From assembly GCA_020829485.1 (NCBI GenBank), contig JAIVFU010000032.1:1-64000 (forward strand): 64,000 bases of DNA, given 5' to 3'. Positions 7,631 through 16,770 of the stretch are shown here, one piece after another (position 1 is the stretch's first letter; the number at the start of each line of letters is the position of its first letter). The translations under genes were made by a program, and so were the position numbers. Below the pieces are notes generated by a model. That model made no database searches and was not told the DNA's origin. It worked only from the letters and a program-made list of their open reading frames with translations. The stretch is from Nostoc sp. CHAB 5834. GTDB taxonomy: Bacteria > Cyanobacteriota > Cyanobacteriia > Cyanobacteriales > Nostocaceae.

Positions 7631-10600
7631 GTGACTTCCAGTGCAGACGAAATTCAAAAGCTGATCGCAGACATTGACAACTTACTTGCCAATGGTGGCA
7701 AGCGCTTGTCTAGATTTCTATCTGGTCAGGCGCAAGAGCCTAAAGAAGTTTTAGAACGAATTCGCAACTTCTTGGTGAGGCTAGAAGAAAAAGAAGCATT
7801 AGAGAACGGCATCCCAAATCAGTCTTCTGAAGAACCGCGTTCGCCTTTGGCGTTGGCTTTGCCATCGCCTTTATTAACAAAATTTATTGATCAAGGTAAT
7901 AACCAGTATCCACTACCCCGACCCGAATCCAATCAGGAACAGAGTACTGTTGGGGCAGGACAATTAAAAAGTGAATTTTCGAGCTTGATCCAGCCATTGC
8001 GATCGGAATTAGAATTGCTCTTGCAAGAGCGAGCCGCTCTCATCCATGAAATTAGGCAGCTAGAACAGAGGCGATTGCAAAATTACTCCTTAGCGCAGCA
8101 GTTGACAAACCAGGAGCAAATGATTACCGAGTTTTTACAGGTACTCATGAGTCGTCTTGTACCAACTTTAACGCCACTGCTAGCACAGAGGCGGGAAAAT
8201 TCCGCCAGTTCTTCAGGAGTAAATAGTGCAAACTCAGAACTAGGAATCTCTGCAACTCAACCGTTATTAGAATCCCCAGACCCTACAGAGCGTTTAACTC
8301 ACCTGTCGAGGGAATTAGATCAACGTTTATTATCACTAGATGGGACTGTAAATGTAGTATTTGAAGCACTACAACGCAACATTAATACTTATCACGAGTC
8401 CCTGTCGCAAGCATTGGCAAGAATGCATAGCCAGGGGATGCAAGGCGAACAGTTGATGGCCAGCTTTCTTAACAATTTGACCCAGCATTTGCAGGAGCGA
8501 TCGCCTAGTTCCCAGCTATCTTTCCTTGAGGTCGAATCTGATACATCACCATCATTGCCTGACCCAGCCGAGATTACTGCTGGAATTGCAACTCAACCCT
8601 TGGAGCTTATACAGCCAGAAACATCTTCACTCACAATTGATCCCAAGCAACAGGATACTACGATCGCAGAAGATTTAGATACAGTGCTGTTGCAGCTTGG
8701 TATAGACTCGTCTCAATCTTCCCAGCAGACCGAATTACCACAAGATATTTCTGCTTCAATTGGTGATGAAGTAGACCAACTTTACGCCAGCCTGTTTGGT
8801 ACTGGTGATGTTAATAATCCAAGTCTTGAGGTTTCCACAGCCTCAGAATCAACGTCGAACATCGCTGAGAGCCGATCTGTGCCTCCAACTGGGGATTCTG
8901 AAGCTGTAAGAGCAGATACGGATCTGTTCGATCTGAGCAACGTTAACCTACAAACAACCCAACAGACTCTAGTAGAAACTACAGATTCATCAGATTCACA
9001 GGAAGAACTATTTTTTGAAGATACAGACCTAGAGCTTGTTAATTTCTCTACACCACAAGCAGTTTCCGCAACAGACAGCTTGCCGCTCGGTAATCAGCCA
9101 GCTAGCGCTGATACAATTAATACTCTAACTGAGCTATTGCCTGATACAGGTAATGATCAGGAACTGCTGGAAATATCATTTTCTGAGGATAATGGGACAA
9201 CTACAGTACCAGTTACTCCAGAAGTACCGGAAATTGCCGAAATTGCATCCTCTGCGAATAATGGCACAACTACAGCACCAGTTACTCCAGAAGTAGTGGA
9301 AATTGCGGAAATTGCGATTGCCAAACCGGAAGTATTAATTAACGATGATCAACCAGAACCGTTTTCAGATGACTACATTGCTGCTTCGCCACAAGAAAAC
9401 TTGCTTTCTGTTGAGTCAAACCAGGCTCCAGCCGTACCTGATATTTCTTTAGATGAAGAACAGTTGCAGCAATTAGATCGGGATTTGGCTAATTTTGATC
9501 GGCAGCTAAATTCTAAGTTGCAGCCAGCTACCAACTTGGATATTTTCTCAGAACTAGTTGATGAAAATCAAGACATAATTACCATAACTTCGCCTGAGCC
9601 GCCAACAGAAAATACTTCAACTACTGCTTTCTCCAGTTTGGCAGTTACCCAGGTAGAAACTGATCCTGTTAAAGAAAGTTCTTTACCTCCAATTTCCAAC
9701 TCCATCAACAATCCAGAAGTTTCGCTCAATGTTCTAGAATCAGTCTGGTATTTAGGAATTGATTTAGGTACAACAGGAATTTCTGCGGCATTATTAAATC
9801 GCTCTACTTTTGTTGTACATCCTATCTACTGGTCAGCAGAAAATCTGCCGGGAACAACTTCCTTCCAGCAATCATTTCGTTTACCAACAGAGGTTTATCT
9901 GCCTACAGCTTCAGTACCCCACGGAGAAAACGAAAGTATAGAAGTACATGAGCGGACTACACCTGCGGCTGTTGCCCAAGATAAAGTACCCGATCGCTCG
10001 GCCAACACTCCTGCAACACAGACAACAACAGATCCGACGACAAACAATCTCTACTCGGCGCAGTTGAAGCCTTATTTACAAGTAGCCATTCCCTACAAAA
10101 GTGAACGGCAGAAATGGGAACCCGTTTTGCAATTAAATGAATTTTCGGCAGGTCCTTTGATTTGGGTTGTGCGATCGCTCTCTAAGCTACTATTAACCCT
10201 GAAATCTGAAAAAACTAGTACCACCCCTAGTTTAATGGCTGCTGCTATGGGGATCAGCGAACAAGATTTTCCCAAAATTATCAATAATATTGCTGGTGTA
10301 ATTTGCACCTGTCCATCAAGTTGGTCAGAACAATACCGCTTTAACGTGCGGTCAGCTTTACTTACCAGTAAACTTATCCAACATCCGCAACAAGTCTTTT
10401 TTGTCGAAGAAGCGATCGCTAGTTTGCTCCCAGAACTCGATGCTGCTAACGGTGAACAAGTAAAATTAAGCGATGCTCAAGGTTCTCATCCGCTAAAAAC
10501 CAGCGAACATCCCATTGTTGGCAACACCCTTGTAATTAACATTGGCACAACTGCCACAGAAATGTTGCTGGTCAATCTCCCAGAAACATTGCAGCAATTG

Positions 10601-11680
10601 ACATACAATGATTTCATGCTCCACAGTTTTGCTTATGCTGGCAAGGGAATTGAACAAGATATAATCTGCCAGCTGCTATTGCCACCGAAATCTCGGCAAT
10701 CACGAAAAGAAACACAAAGCGAGCGCAAAACTACCACCAATAATCCTTGGCAATGGCAACCGTCAATTCCCGGTTTAGACCAAATGCGTTGGCAGAGTTT
10801 AGGATTGGAAGAATTAGAACTACCCAGAGTTGGAGAGCCAGATATCACCACTCGGATTCGCCTCCAGCAGCGTCTAGAAAGTTCCCTGCTGGGACAGGCG
10901 GTATTAGATGCCGCACTAGCTCTAAAGCTGATTTTGCAACACCAAGACTCTTTTACCTTAGAATTAGCCGATCAGCAGTGGATTTTGCAGCGACGAGATT
11001 TAGAAAGCCAAGTATTTATCCCCTTTGTGCGCCGCCTGAACCGAGAACTCAACAAGTTGTTGGTAGCTCGTGGCATCCCCACAGAATCCATTAATCAAGC
11101 TATCCTGACTGGTGGAGTGGCTTGTGTCGGGACGGTGAATCGTTGGCTAAGGCAAAAACTCCCCAGCGCTAAGATTATTCAAGATTTATATCTCGGCGAA
11201 AACGGCGCTCCTCATTGCAGTCGCGTTGCTTATGGTTTGGCGATTCTGCCTCTGCATCCTCAGATATTAGATATACCAAGGCAACAATACACTGATTATT
11301 TCCTGTTTACAGAATTGCTGCGGCTGCTACCAGACCGATCCTTATCTTTCGGTGAAGTTATCCAGCTATTTGAGGGTCGTGGAATTAATACTCGCACTTG
11401 TCAGCAACGCCTGCTGGCTTTTTTGGAAGGTGAACTGCCTTCGGGCTTGATACCTTCAGTTACAGATTCGGCTTGGCTGACTCAGAGTTCGCAAGAAAAT
11501 CCTGACTATCAGGCGATCGCTACAGCACCACTATTTGAAAAACAAGGCAGTCTCACATATCGTCCCAATTCCCAACAACTGTTGTCTTTGCGTCGCTATC
11601 TAGATGCAATCAAGGCGAGTAATCAGCAATCACTGGAGGAACCATACTTAGTGAATTTTGCTTTAGAGGTTAATCATTGA
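7631..11680 (+). CDS. Large protein with disordered N-terminal half and Hsp70-like C-terminal ATPase
   Basis: This is a 1349-residue protein with a GTG start and a GGTAAGG ribosome-binding site just upstream. Residues 1-300 are helical and Gln/Leu-rich, probably coiled coil. About 300-700 is acidic, Ser/Thr/Glu/Gln-rich, probably disordered, and includes an internal duplication (NGTTTxPVTPEVxEIAEIA twice, near residues 520-565). From about residue 705 an actin/Hsp70 ATPase fold is readable: phosphate-1 loop YLGIDLGTTGISAALL, a middle block FFVEEAIASLLPEL, phosphate-2-like LVINIGTTATEMLLV, and adenosine-type AILTGGVACVGTVNRWL. A DnaK-like substrate-binding domain is not evident. A repeat-like stretch (about 7837-7872) encodes SPLALALPSPLL. 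Role unknown; ATP binding likely. It is far longer than normal DnaK (about 640 aa). Confidence 0.75.
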   Translation: MTSSADEIQKLIADIDNLLANGGKRLSRFLSGQAQEPKEVLERIRNFLVRLEEKEALENGIPNQSSEEPRSPLALALPSPLLTKFIDQGNNQYPLPRPESNQEQSTVGAGQLKSEFSSLIQPLRSELELLLQERAALIHEIRQLEQRRLQNYSLAQQLTNQEQMITEFLQVLMSRLVPTLTPLLAQRRENSASSSGVNSANSELGISATQPLLESPDPTERLTHLSRELDQRLLSLDGTVNVVFEALQRNINTYHESLSQALARMHSQGMQGEQLMASFLNNLTQHLQERSPSSQLSFLEVESDTSPSLPDPAEITAGIATQPLELIQPETSSLTIDPKQQDTTIAEDLDTVLLQLGIDSSQSSQQTELPQDISASIGDEVDQLYASLFGTGDVNNPSLEVSTASESTSNIAESRSVPPTGDSEAVRADTDLFDLSNVNLQTTQQTLVETTDSSDSQEELFFEDTDLELVNFSTPQAVSATDSLPLGNQPASADTINTLTELLPDTGNDQELLEISFSEDNGTTTVPVTPEVPEIAEIASSANNGTTTAPVTPEVVEIAEIAIAKPEVLINDDQPEPFSDDYIAASPQENLLSVESNQAPAVPDISLDEEQLQQLDRDLANFDRQLNSKLQPATNLDIFSELVDENQDIITITSPEPPTENTSTTAFSSLAVTQVETDPVKESSLPPISNSINNPEVSLNVLESVWYLGIDLGTTGISAALLNRSTFVVHPIYWSAENLPGTTSFQQSFRLPTEVYLPTASVPHGENESIEVHERTTPAAVAQDKVPDRSANTPATQTTTDPTTNNLYSAQLKPYLQVAIPYKSERQKWEPVLQLNEFSAGPLIWVVRSLSKLLLTLKSEKTSTTPSLMAAAMGISEQDFPKIINNIAGVICTCPSSWSEQYRFNVRSALLTSKLIQHPQQVFFVEEAIASLLPELDAANGEQVKLSDAQGSHPLKTSEHPIVGNTLVINIGTTATEMLLVNLPETLQQLTYNDFMLHSFAYAGKGIEQDIICQLLLPPKSRQSRKETQSERKTTTNNPWQWQPSIPGLDQMRWQSLGLEELELPRVGEPDITTRIRLQQRLESSLLGQAVLDAALALKLILQHQDSFTLELADQQWILQRRDLESQVFIPFVRRLNRELNKLLVARGIPTESINQAILTGGVACVGTVNRWLRQKLPSAKIIQDLYLGENGAPHCSRVAYGLAILPLHPQILDIPRQQYTDYFLFTELLRLLPDRSLSFGEVIQLFEGRGINTRTCQQRLLAFLEGELPSGLIPSVTDSAWLTQSSQENPDYQAIATAPLFEKQGSLTYRPNSQQLLSLRRYLDAIKASNQQSLEEPYLVNFALEVNH

Positions 11681-11724
11681 GATTTAGTAAGCTGTTACGC
11701 ATTTAAGTACATTTACCTGATGAC

Positions 11725-11971
11725 TGTTGACTGTTGACGGTTGACTGATGACCGTCAACCAATTGTAGATTGCCGATTGTAGATTTGAGATTGACTACAC
11801 CCACTCTTAGATGCAGCTTGAGGATTTAAGATTGACGATAGCGTAGCGGTAGCGACGCAGGAGCGTCTTTTAGATTTATTCCGCCCACACTCTTGCAGTG
11901 GCTCTGTACCAAAAACAATCAATCTCCAATCTCCAATCTTCTCGGTCAACCGTCAACCGTCAACTGTCAAC
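11725..11971. repeat. Inverted heptamer arrays forming an imperfect palindrome
   Basis: The left arm (about 11725-11745) is TGTTGAC-type heptamers. The right arm (about 11951-11971) is the inverse complement with 19 of 21 bases matching. Inside each are inverted GATTGxA heptamer runs, and a GCGTAGCGGTAGCGACGC-type repeat sits in the centre. The rest of 11681-12321 is AT-rich and holds no supportable gene. Confidence 0.5.
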
Positions 11972-12321
11972 GATTATAAAGAATGTTTATATAATTTAGA
12001 CGCATATCAGCTTACATCACGAATGTGTCTTTCTGAGTAGCGAAGATCCTGATGGGCTTTCTGCCCTCAACACTGTAATATTTTGGATGTGTATCCATAA
12101 AGCTATCTCTTTTATCCAATGGTATAAAATACTGTAATTTTACAATTTTCCACCTTAATTAAAAGATTCTGTAAACTTTAGGTTTTCGGTTTTTATATTG
12201 CTTAATTTTTGTGTATATTAGCACTCAGTAGTATTGACAAAATCAATAAAAATTCTCTAAAAATTCTGTTCATGTCTACACTACTGATTCAAAAAGTCCT
12301 GTTGTAGATAAGCTAGTCCTT

Positions 12322-12975
12322 GTGAACCATCTTTATCTTTATTCAGTTAATTGCTCGCAACAGCCTTTCCACCCGTCAACCTTAAGCGTGAGAAAACGAT
12401 TAATTGACATTGTTGGAGCCATTGTGGGGCTGATAATTACATTTCTCGTAGCAATTCCCGTAGCAATTGTTACCTTTATAGATGCTCCAAGCCCAATATT
12501 TTATTCTCAAATTCGCTGTGGTTTAAACGGAAAAACTTTCCGCATCTGGAAATTTCGTTCAATGATCGTCGATGCCGATAAACTCAAGCATTTGGTTGAA
12601 AACCAAGCCAAAGGTCACATCTTTAAATCTTTTGACGATCCTCGCATTACTCCTGTGGGTAAATTTTTGCGGCGTACTAGTTTAGACGAATTTCCCCAAT
12701 TTTGGAATGTTTTGGTAGGCGACATGAGTTTAGTTGGTACTCGTCCACCCACTCCTGATGAAGTCAGCAATTACGATCCACACCACTGGGATAGATTGCG
12801 AGTCAAACCAGGTATTACTGGAGAATGGCAGGCTAATGGGCGTTCCAGCATTACAGACTTTGAAACCATTGTCAAGATGGATCTAGATTATCAACGTAAG
12901 TGGTCTGTAAGTTATGACCTGCGTCTGATTATTAAAACTATTGGGGTAGTCTTGAAAAAGACTGGGGCTTATTGA
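12322..12975 (+). CDS. Polyprenyl-phosphate sugar-1-phosphate transferase (WcaJ-type catalytic domain)
   Basis: Enzymes of this family move a hexose-1-phosphate from a nucleotide sugar to undecaprenyl phosphate at the inner membrane, the first step of an exopolysaccharide or O-antigen repeat unit. The 217-residue protein has only the catalytic domain: VRKRLIDIVGA then a single hydrophobic segment (about 30-53), KFRSMIVDADKL, LRRTSLDEFPQFWNVLVGDMSLVG and KPGITGEW. It lacks the N-terminal four-helix domain of full-length WcaJ, as PglC-type short forms do. It starts with GTG; no clear ribosome-binding site is visible. It is isolated from the polysaccharide block at 16.7-21.8 kb, which has a second family member. 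Confidence 0.85.
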   Translation: MNHLYLYSVNCSQQPFHPSTLSVRKRLIDIVGAIVGLIITFLVAIPVAIVTFIDAPSPIFYSQIRCGLNGKTFRIWKFRSMIVDADKLKHLVENQAKGHIFKSFDDPRITPVGKFLRRTSLDEFPQFWNVLVGDMSLVGTRPPTPDEVSNYDPHHWDRLRVKPGITGEWQANGRSSITDFETIVKMDLDYQRKWSVSYDLRLIIKTIGVVLKKTGAY

Positions 12976-13036
12976 ATTTGTCATTTGTTATTAATTCTTG
13001 TCCCTCATCTACCACTTTCTTGTTCTGAATTTTTCT

Positions 13037-13873
13037 TCAACCCTTGATCCCGCTACCAGTTTCTGTGGGTACAATGTAACGTTGTAAAAATAAAAATAGT
13101 AATAATACTGGGGCGATCGCAATTACTGAACCAGCAGCTACCAACCGCCAGTCAAGGGAAAATGTACCTGCTAGCTTTGCGACTCCTAACGGAAGAGTGT
13201 ATAAATTTTCGTCTTGGATGACAATTAAAGGCCACAAAAAGTCACTCCAAGCACCAATGAATACAAAAATAGCTAAAGTTACCAATGCTGGGCGAATTGC
13301 TGGTAACATAATATGCCACCACAAACCTAACTCCGAACTTCCATCCATCCGAGCCGCTTCTTCTATCTCTTTAGGGACACTCATGAAAGCTTGGCGCAAC
13401 AGAAAAATGCCAAAGGCAGAAGCTAAACTTGGAAAAATCATTCCTAAATAACTATTTCTCAAACCCAACTGGACTGTCAAAATATAAAGGGGAATCATCA
13501 CGATTTGGAAGGGAATCATAATCGTAGAGACGATCGCTACAAAAATCCAGTCTCGCCCGACAAATGATAATCTTGCCAACGGATAGGCAGCTAAAGCGCA
13601 AAACAGCAGATTTAAGCCCACAGTTAGCACTGACACCAAAGTACTGTTATACAGGTATTGTCCAAAAGGTAAAGAGTTCCACACACTAAAGAAGTTATTT
13701 AGTGTAGGTGAGGCAGGCAATAACTGTGGCGGCGACTGTAAGATATTTTCCGTGGGTGATTTTAAGGCTGTGCTAATTAGCCATAGTAAAGGAAAGAGCA
13801 TCACCAGTGCGATCGCTCCCAATAGCGCATACATTAGCAGAATTTGCGATCGTGGTTTTTTCCAGTTCAGCAT
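13037..13873 (-). CDS. Carbohydrate ABC transporter permease (MalG/UgpE type), orphan
   Basis: This is a 278-residue inner-membrane permease with about six hydrophobic segments. The cytoplasmic coupling (EAA) loop EEAARMDGSSELGLWWHIMLPAIRPAL is intact, with the conserved Gly and Pro, and the N-terminus LLGAIALVMLFPLLWLISTALKSP is typical of the MalG-like half. Such proteins work as one half of a heterodimeric permease with a MalF-like partner, a binding protein and an ATPase for importing sugars, polyols or glycerol phosphate. None of these partners is next to it, so partner genes must lie elsewhere if it is functional. The substrate cannot be named. Confidence 0.88.
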   Translation of the reverse strand: MLNWKKPRSQILLMYALLGAIALVMLFPLLWLISTALKSPTENILQSPPQLLPASPTLNNFFSVWNSLPFGQYLYNSTLVSVLTVGLNLLFCALAAYPLARLSFVGRDWIFVAIVSTIMIPFQIVMIPLYILTVQLGLRNSYLGMIFPSLASAFGIFLLRQAFMSVPKEIEEAARMDGSSELGLWWHIMLPAIRPALVTLAIFVFIGAWSDFLWPLIVIQDENLYTLPLGVAKLAGTFSLDWRLVAAGSVIAIAPVLLLFLFLQRYIVPTETGSGIKG

Positions 13874-13959
13874 TTGATTAACAACTTTCCCAGTTCTCTA
13901 AATATTTATTACAACTTTCTTTATAACGCTACAACTTGCTTTCAATATTTTGCACTTGC

Positions 13960-14085
13960 TCAAATATTTGGTGGATGCTCACCCATTTTCACCCACATTT
14001 TCCGCACACGAGTTAATTGCAAACGATTCATTTTTAAAGTATAAATTGTTGCTCTACCAATGGTTGCAGGAATGTAAGCACTCAT
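13960..14085 (-). pseudogene. Truncated second gene of a two-gene pair (possible HNH-protein remnant)
   Basis: A 41-codon open frame begins with an ATG that overlaps the stop of the upstream antitoxin-like gene by four bases (ATGA), the arrangement of a translationally coupled pair. It begins MSAYIPATI, resembling the usual start of small cyanobacterial HNH endonuclease-like proteins (MSAYIPxxLR), then turns unrelated and stops; no HNH residues follow in any frame. I infer a broken partner gene. The match is only about nine residues, so confidence is modest. Confidence 0.35.
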
Positions 14086-14420
14086 GCTGCTTGCTGTTTA
14101 TTTTGAAAAATATTTAATGTATATCTAGCTCTAGTTTTAATAATATTTAATTGGTCAACTTGTGCCAACAATCTGTCTAAAGTTTCAGCTTCTTCATTTG
14201 ATAAATTAGTTTCAGAATTTTTAATTAACAACTCTTGTAATTCTATCTGAGTTTTAGGAAATAAAGAACTTTCTGCTAAAGCTTGCAACTCATCCAGACT
14301 TAAACCAATCAATAATTCAGAATCTATAGATAAGTTAGTTAGCTGCTGGTAAGTTTCTAAGTCTAACAATACCCCAATCTCTCCCTGTGCGTTAGTGACA
14401 TACTGAACTGAGTCAGACAT
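14082..14420 (-). CDS. Antitoxin-like small protein, first gene of a decayed pair
   Basis: This is a 112-residue protein, MSDSVQYVTNAQGEIGVLLDLETYQQL followed by helical Leu/Glu/Gln-rich sequence. The first 27 residues have the beta-beta-helix look of Phd/YefM-like antitoxins (sequence, N-terminal strand then LDLETYQ helix). The rest may be the partner-binding or regulatory part. The next gene on the strand overlaps it by four bases and is broken. Family-level identity is inference; that it is an expressed small gene of a two-gene unit is well supported by the ATGA overlap. Confidence 0.6.
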   Translation of the reverse strand: MSDSVQYVTNAQGEIGVLLDLETYQQLTNLSIDSELLIGLSLDELQALAESSLFPKTQIELQELLIKNSETNLSNEEAETLDRLLAQVDQLNIIKTRARYTLNIFQNKQQAA

Positions 14421-14659
14421 GGCTTTACTTAAGAATTTGATTAATTTTATCGTAACCTATCATCAAAAATATTGTTAAAGCAATTCAATAGCAGAATACA
14501 GTTATGTTAAGCATTGATTGTAAATTAAAGGGTTTAATACCCCACCATAAACTTAGCTCTGAGAAGGAGTGGCTCCGACTTGGCTCGTTTCTAGTAGGGG
14601 TTTAAATCCCCGTCTAAAAATGCCTTTAATGTTGGTAGTTTTAAGCTAATTCACAGTAG

Positions 14660-15670
14660 TTAATCTTCAACCGCTACATAAGGTTGTGGTTCCTGCAATC
14701 GTTGAGCAATTTGTTCTCGTCGATACTTTGCAAGTTCGCTGTAAAGCCTCTTTCGAGAGAGATTCACACTGCCAACAGGCTCATGCTCTAGCAGTGTATG
14801 CCAAGGGGAAAACAATATACCCTCATCTAAACGTTTGCGTTCTTCAAAGTCAAATTTCTGACTAGGAATGTGGACAGTTGCAACTTTAATAAACGGGGAA
14901 TCTGCTTCTTGCCATTCTTTAACGTGGTCTTCAATCGGCGTTTTTTCATCATCTACATAAAACTGAATTAAAAAGTCAAAAGACGCTTCTCTCCCTTCTT
15001 CAGTCAAATATTTGACGAGTGTTTCTCGGAGGTAATTTTCTGATTCTGGAAGTGTTTCTGGTGGTTGTTCCGGCTGTTGAGATTTGACAGAAAATTTTAC
15101 AATACGATTACCAAACTTAAACGGAGCCATGCTCCAATATTGAATCAAAAGCGGATTTCCTACCTTGTGGCTGACAATTTTTTGCAAGATAGCAAAGGCG
15201 TAACCAAGTTCCTCCAGGCGCTCTGGGGTAAGTTCTCCACTACCTGCTTTGGAGATATCAGCATAATCACGAACGTCTTTGGTAAAGAAAGTAGGATAAT
15301 TGTTGAGTATAAAATCTTGAGTTTTTTCTTCATCATCCAGCACTTTTTGCCCGTCCACATTCATCACCTTGATGGCGATACCGCGAACATCAGGCTGGCT
15401 ATCGGAGTGAAATTTACCACGTTTTTCAGGCGCACCACCACTAGAGAAACGAATCCATACAGGATAGGTTTGAGGCGTTTTGAACAAACCTACTCTCAGA
15501 TCTTCAGAAAGATTGGGTTCAATGATAAACTCTCCCGAAAGGAGTCCATGACTTTTGCTGTGAATTTGGCGGAGGTCTGGGCCGGTTTTTTGTTGAGCTT
15601 GGAGACTACCTGCTATAATGTCGTCGATGATTGCTTCTTGCTCAGTGGTAGATGACGTTGGGTTAGTCAT
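14660..15670 (-). CDS. Catalase-family haem protein
   Basis: This is a 336-residue member of the small catalase-related family, which includes allene-oxide-synthase-like and mini-catalase proteins and lacks the large C-terminal parts of classical catalases (about 480-750 aa). Visible landmarks are RQIHSKSHGLLSGEF (distal His region, residues 35-48), PVWIRFSSGG, PDVRGIAIKVMNVDG, and C-terminal GSVNLSRKRLYSEL, where R-x3-Y fits the haem-ligating Tyr motif. It may act on hydrogen peroxide or fatty-acid hydroperoxides; the substrate cannot be decided, and no lipoxygenase gene is adjacent. It lies 38 bases downstream of 5-formyl-THF cyclo-ligase on the same strand, so cotranscription is possible. 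Confidence 0.85.
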   Translation of the reverse strand: MTNPTSSTTEQEAIIDDIIAGSLQAQQKTGPDLRQIHSKSHGLLSGEFIIEPNLSEDLRVGLFKTPQTYPVWIRFSSGGAPEKRGKFHSDSQPDVRGIAIKVMNVDGQKVLDDEEKTQDFILNNYPTFFTKDVRDYADISKAGSGELTPERLEELGYAFAILQKIVSHKVGNPLLIQYWSMAPFKFGNRIVKFSVKSQQPEQPPETLPESENYLRETLVKYLTEEGREASFDFLIQFYVDDEKTPIEDHVKEWQEADSPFIKVATVHIPSQKFDFEERKRLDEGILFSPWHTLLEHEPVGSVNLSRKRLYSELAKYRREQIAQRLQEPQPYVAVED

Positions 15671-15708
15671 AAAACATTTGATAATGTGTCTTCATTATCC
15701 TTAATCCT

Positions 15709-16287
15709 TCAGCCTTTCTGAGTCAATCCGGTTTCCGTAGAAACAGCTTGTAGTGGTTTATCCCAAGGTTCAATAAGTATTTCAGACAAATAGGCAAACT
15801 CAAAGACGATTCCGATAGTCGGCTTTGTCTGCCACTGTGGTAAACTGAGCAAGCGATCGTAATATCCACCGCCATAGCCCAGGCGATATCCTTGATAGTC
15901 ACAAGCGACACTGGGGACAAGAATCAAATCCACTTCAACCGGATTTAAGATGGGAGCGTCGGGATGTGGTTCATTAATGCCATAAGCGCCGCTTTGGATA
16001 GAATCACTCGGTGTCCAAATATGCCAAGATAGGGATTTTTTATCAATGCAGCGAGGAAATCCCCAACGGTATTTGGTGTTTGCAAATAGTGGACTGAGAT
16101 CGGGTTCTTGGCGAAAGCTGAAATAAGCGAGTATTGTTTTTGCTTGGGTAAACAAAGTAGAGTTTTGTAAATGAGAGCATAAGCGATCGCTTTTTTCTCT
16201 CCACTCTCCAACGGGCATTGATTGACGGGTTTTGAGTAGAGTGCGCCGTAGTTCTACTTTATTTAGTTGATAATTAACTTTGTCCAT
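15709..16287 (-). CDS. 5-formyltetrahydrofolate cyclo-ligase
   Basis: This family converts 5-formyl-THF to 5,10-methenyl-THF using ATP in the cytoplasm, salvaging the stable folate form. The 192-residue protein has the usual family length. KVELRRTLLKTRQSM near the N-terminus supplies the Lys/Arg phosphate-binding helix, and LVPSVACDYQGYRLGYGGGYYDRLL is the diagnostic substrate- and Mg-binding block. The start ATG at 16287 gives a family-like beginning. An 11-bp perfect hairpin (16310-16334) lies in its 5' region. The catalase-family gene follows 38 bases downstream. Confidence 0.92.
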   Translation of the reverse strand: MDKVNYQLNKVELRRTLLKTRQSMPVGEWREKSDRLCSHLQNSTLFTQAKTILAYFSFRQEPDLSPLFANTKYRWGFPRCIDKKSLSWHIWTPSDSIQSGAYGINEPHPDAPILNPVEVDLILVPSVACDYQGYRLGYGGGYYDRLLSLPQWQTKPTIGIVFEFAYLSEILIEPWDKPLQAVSTETGLTQKG

Positions 16288-16309
16288 GAAAATTTATAGC
16301 GTCAAACAA

Positions 16310-16334
16310 ATAAGCTGGGCATCGCCCAGCTTAT
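16310..16334. repeat. 11-bp perfect hairpin upstream of the cyclo-ligase gene
   Basis: ATAAGCTGGGC / GCCCAGCTTAT with an ATC loop. There is no U-tract on either strand. It sits between the cyclo-ligase start and the IS200/IS605-like remnant. It could be a leader structure or a repeat; nothing in the sequence decides. Confidence 0.4.
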
Positions 16335-16369
16335 ATCAGCCTACACTCACCAGTACATTGTTATCAAAA

Positions 16370-16770
16370 ACTTGGGTCTAAAACCCCGTAGTTCTACGAC
16401 GGCTTTTGGTAAAATAGGGCTAGTGGAAGGGTAATCAACCACTTAAAAAACCCAATTGCTGCCTAATACGCAGACGCTGTACCTTCTCCCAAGGGGAGAC
16501 GCTAACGCGAAGACAATTGAATCTTGTGGGTTCTACAAGTTGTTCTAGTAGTGCTTTTGCACAGCCTAAAAGTAGATAAAAGATTCACAGGCACTAGACG
16601 ATCGGCATTAAACAAAAAACAAATTTTGCAGCAATGCAACTACGGTAGGGCATACCGAAAGTTAAAGCTTGAGGAGAGAACCACCTCTGGGTTAGGTAAC
16701 GCAAGGAACCTAATTTAAGTGGACTCGTTGAATCAAGAATCCTCACGCCTTTAGGCTGAGGAGTGTCAAA
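16370..16770 (+). mobile_element. Non-autonomous IS200/IS605-type remnant (left and right end hairpins, tnpB 3' trace)
   Basis: Both ends carry imperfect subterminal hairpins as in IS200/IS605 elements: left CCGTAGTTCTACGACGG (16387-16403) and right CCTCACGCC / GGCTGAGG (16741-16761), followed by AGTGTCAAA. Between them, about 16594-16718 reads in frame like the tail of a TnpB protein (ALNKKQ and KLEERTTSG), but no transposase domain remains. TnpB right ends normally also specify the guide (omega) RNA, so a trace of that may persist. The right end overlaps the stop codon of fcl. Assigned by resemblance, without alignment. Confidence 0.5.

Noticed and set aside
10747..11094. 115-codon frame inside the Hsp70-like gene
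   Set aside because: Shadow of the coding frame; Arg/Ala-rich with no homology-like motif.
15065..15655. 196-codon plus-strand frame opposite the catalase-family gene
   Set aside because: It lies wholly antisense to a clear catalase-family gene, has an unnatural amino-acid pattern and no ribosome-binding site.
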